Below are positions 5,297-5,401 of a stretch of 5,401 nt of DNA, piece by piece. The position numbers and the translations under genes are program-made. Position 1 is the stretch's first letter; every line of letters begins with the position of its first letter. This DNA is from an uncultured Desulfotignum sp. (GTDB lineage: Bacteria; Desulfobacterota; Desulfobacteria; Desulfobacterales; Desulfobacteraceae), in NCBI GenBank assembly GCA_937951975.1, contig CALGAJ010000004.1, forward strand, positions 1-5,401. Reading direction: 5' to 3'. The notes under the pieces are model-generated. The model was given only the letters and a program-made list of their open reading frames with translations, did not search any database and was not told the DNA's origin.

Positions 5297-5401
5297 ATGC
5301 TTTCAGATCTTATCAAAGACCGCTCCCAGATCCATTCCCGGGATATCCGGATGTCCACTGTTTCCCATGAAAACAGCCAGGTCATTGTCACAGGAGAACT
5401 C
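5297..5401 (+). CDS. Start of a DUF2889-like protein (3' partial)
   Basis: Only the first 35 codons are in the window; the frame is open to the right edge. The ATG at 5297 has AAAGGA (5285-5290) 6 nt upstream. The reading begins MLSDLIKDRSQIHSRDI and continues with a pattern ending V-I-V-T-G-E-L. An early I-H-(S/T)-R followed by a strand ending in a (V/E)-G-x-L pattern is how I recall DUF2889 proteins beginning, a family of unknown function found in Proteobacteria and sulfate reducers. The match rests on a very short segment and should be treated as tentative. That it is a real gene is likely from the ribosome-binding site, the open frame and the divergent arrangement. Confidence 0.55.
   Translation, partial: MLSDLIKDRSQIHSRDIRMSTVSHENSQVIVTGEL

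Overview
The window looks like a chromosomal stretch from an anaerobic, sulfate-reducing Desulfobacterota bacterium, probably Desulfobacteraceae (Desulfobacter/Desulfotignum-like). This is inferred from gene style: a PAS-type sigma-54 activator with a paired-cysteine motif, a small NifX/NifB-like cluster-binding protein, a soluble PAS-GAF histidine kinase with a cysteine-rich C-terminus, an FmdE-family protein and a DUF2889-like start. No marker gene fixes the taxonomy. No RNA gene, insertion sequence, CRISPR array or phage gene was seen.

Layout. Bases 1-1166 (+) hold the 3' part of a sigma-54-dependent activator: end of a PAS domain, a complete AAA+ domain and a Fis-type helix-turn-helix. 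Bases 1167-1395 are non-coding. They contain a -24/-12 promoter with exact GG-N10-GC spacing (1327-1340) and, upstream of it, several inverted repeats placed where an activator could bind. Next comes a compact + strand gene set: a NifX/NifB-like protein (1396-1752), a ZupT-like ZIP metal transporter (1848-2666) and a soluble PAS-GAF histidine kinase (2682-4631). Each has its own Shine-Dalgarno sequence and the last two are only 15 nt apart. Converging on the kinase, 3 nt from its stop, is an FmdE-family zinc-ribbon protein (5189-4635, -). Its probable intrinsic terminator lies inside the kinase coding sequence. After a 107-nt AT-rich divergent spacer, a + strand gene starts at 5297 and runs off the window; its first 35 residues resemble DUF2889 proteins.

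How the parts may fit together. The simplest reading is that the activator, or another sigma-54 activator, switches on the NifX-like / ZIP transporter / kinase operon from the -24/-12 promoter. The operon would then combine metal or metal-cluster binding, metal import and a cytoplasmic sensor kinase that carries four cysteines in its catalytic domain. This suggests a metal- or redox-responsive module, but the signal, the metal and the kinase's partner response regulator cannot be read from the window. The promoter architecture is visible in the sequence; the functional link is inference.
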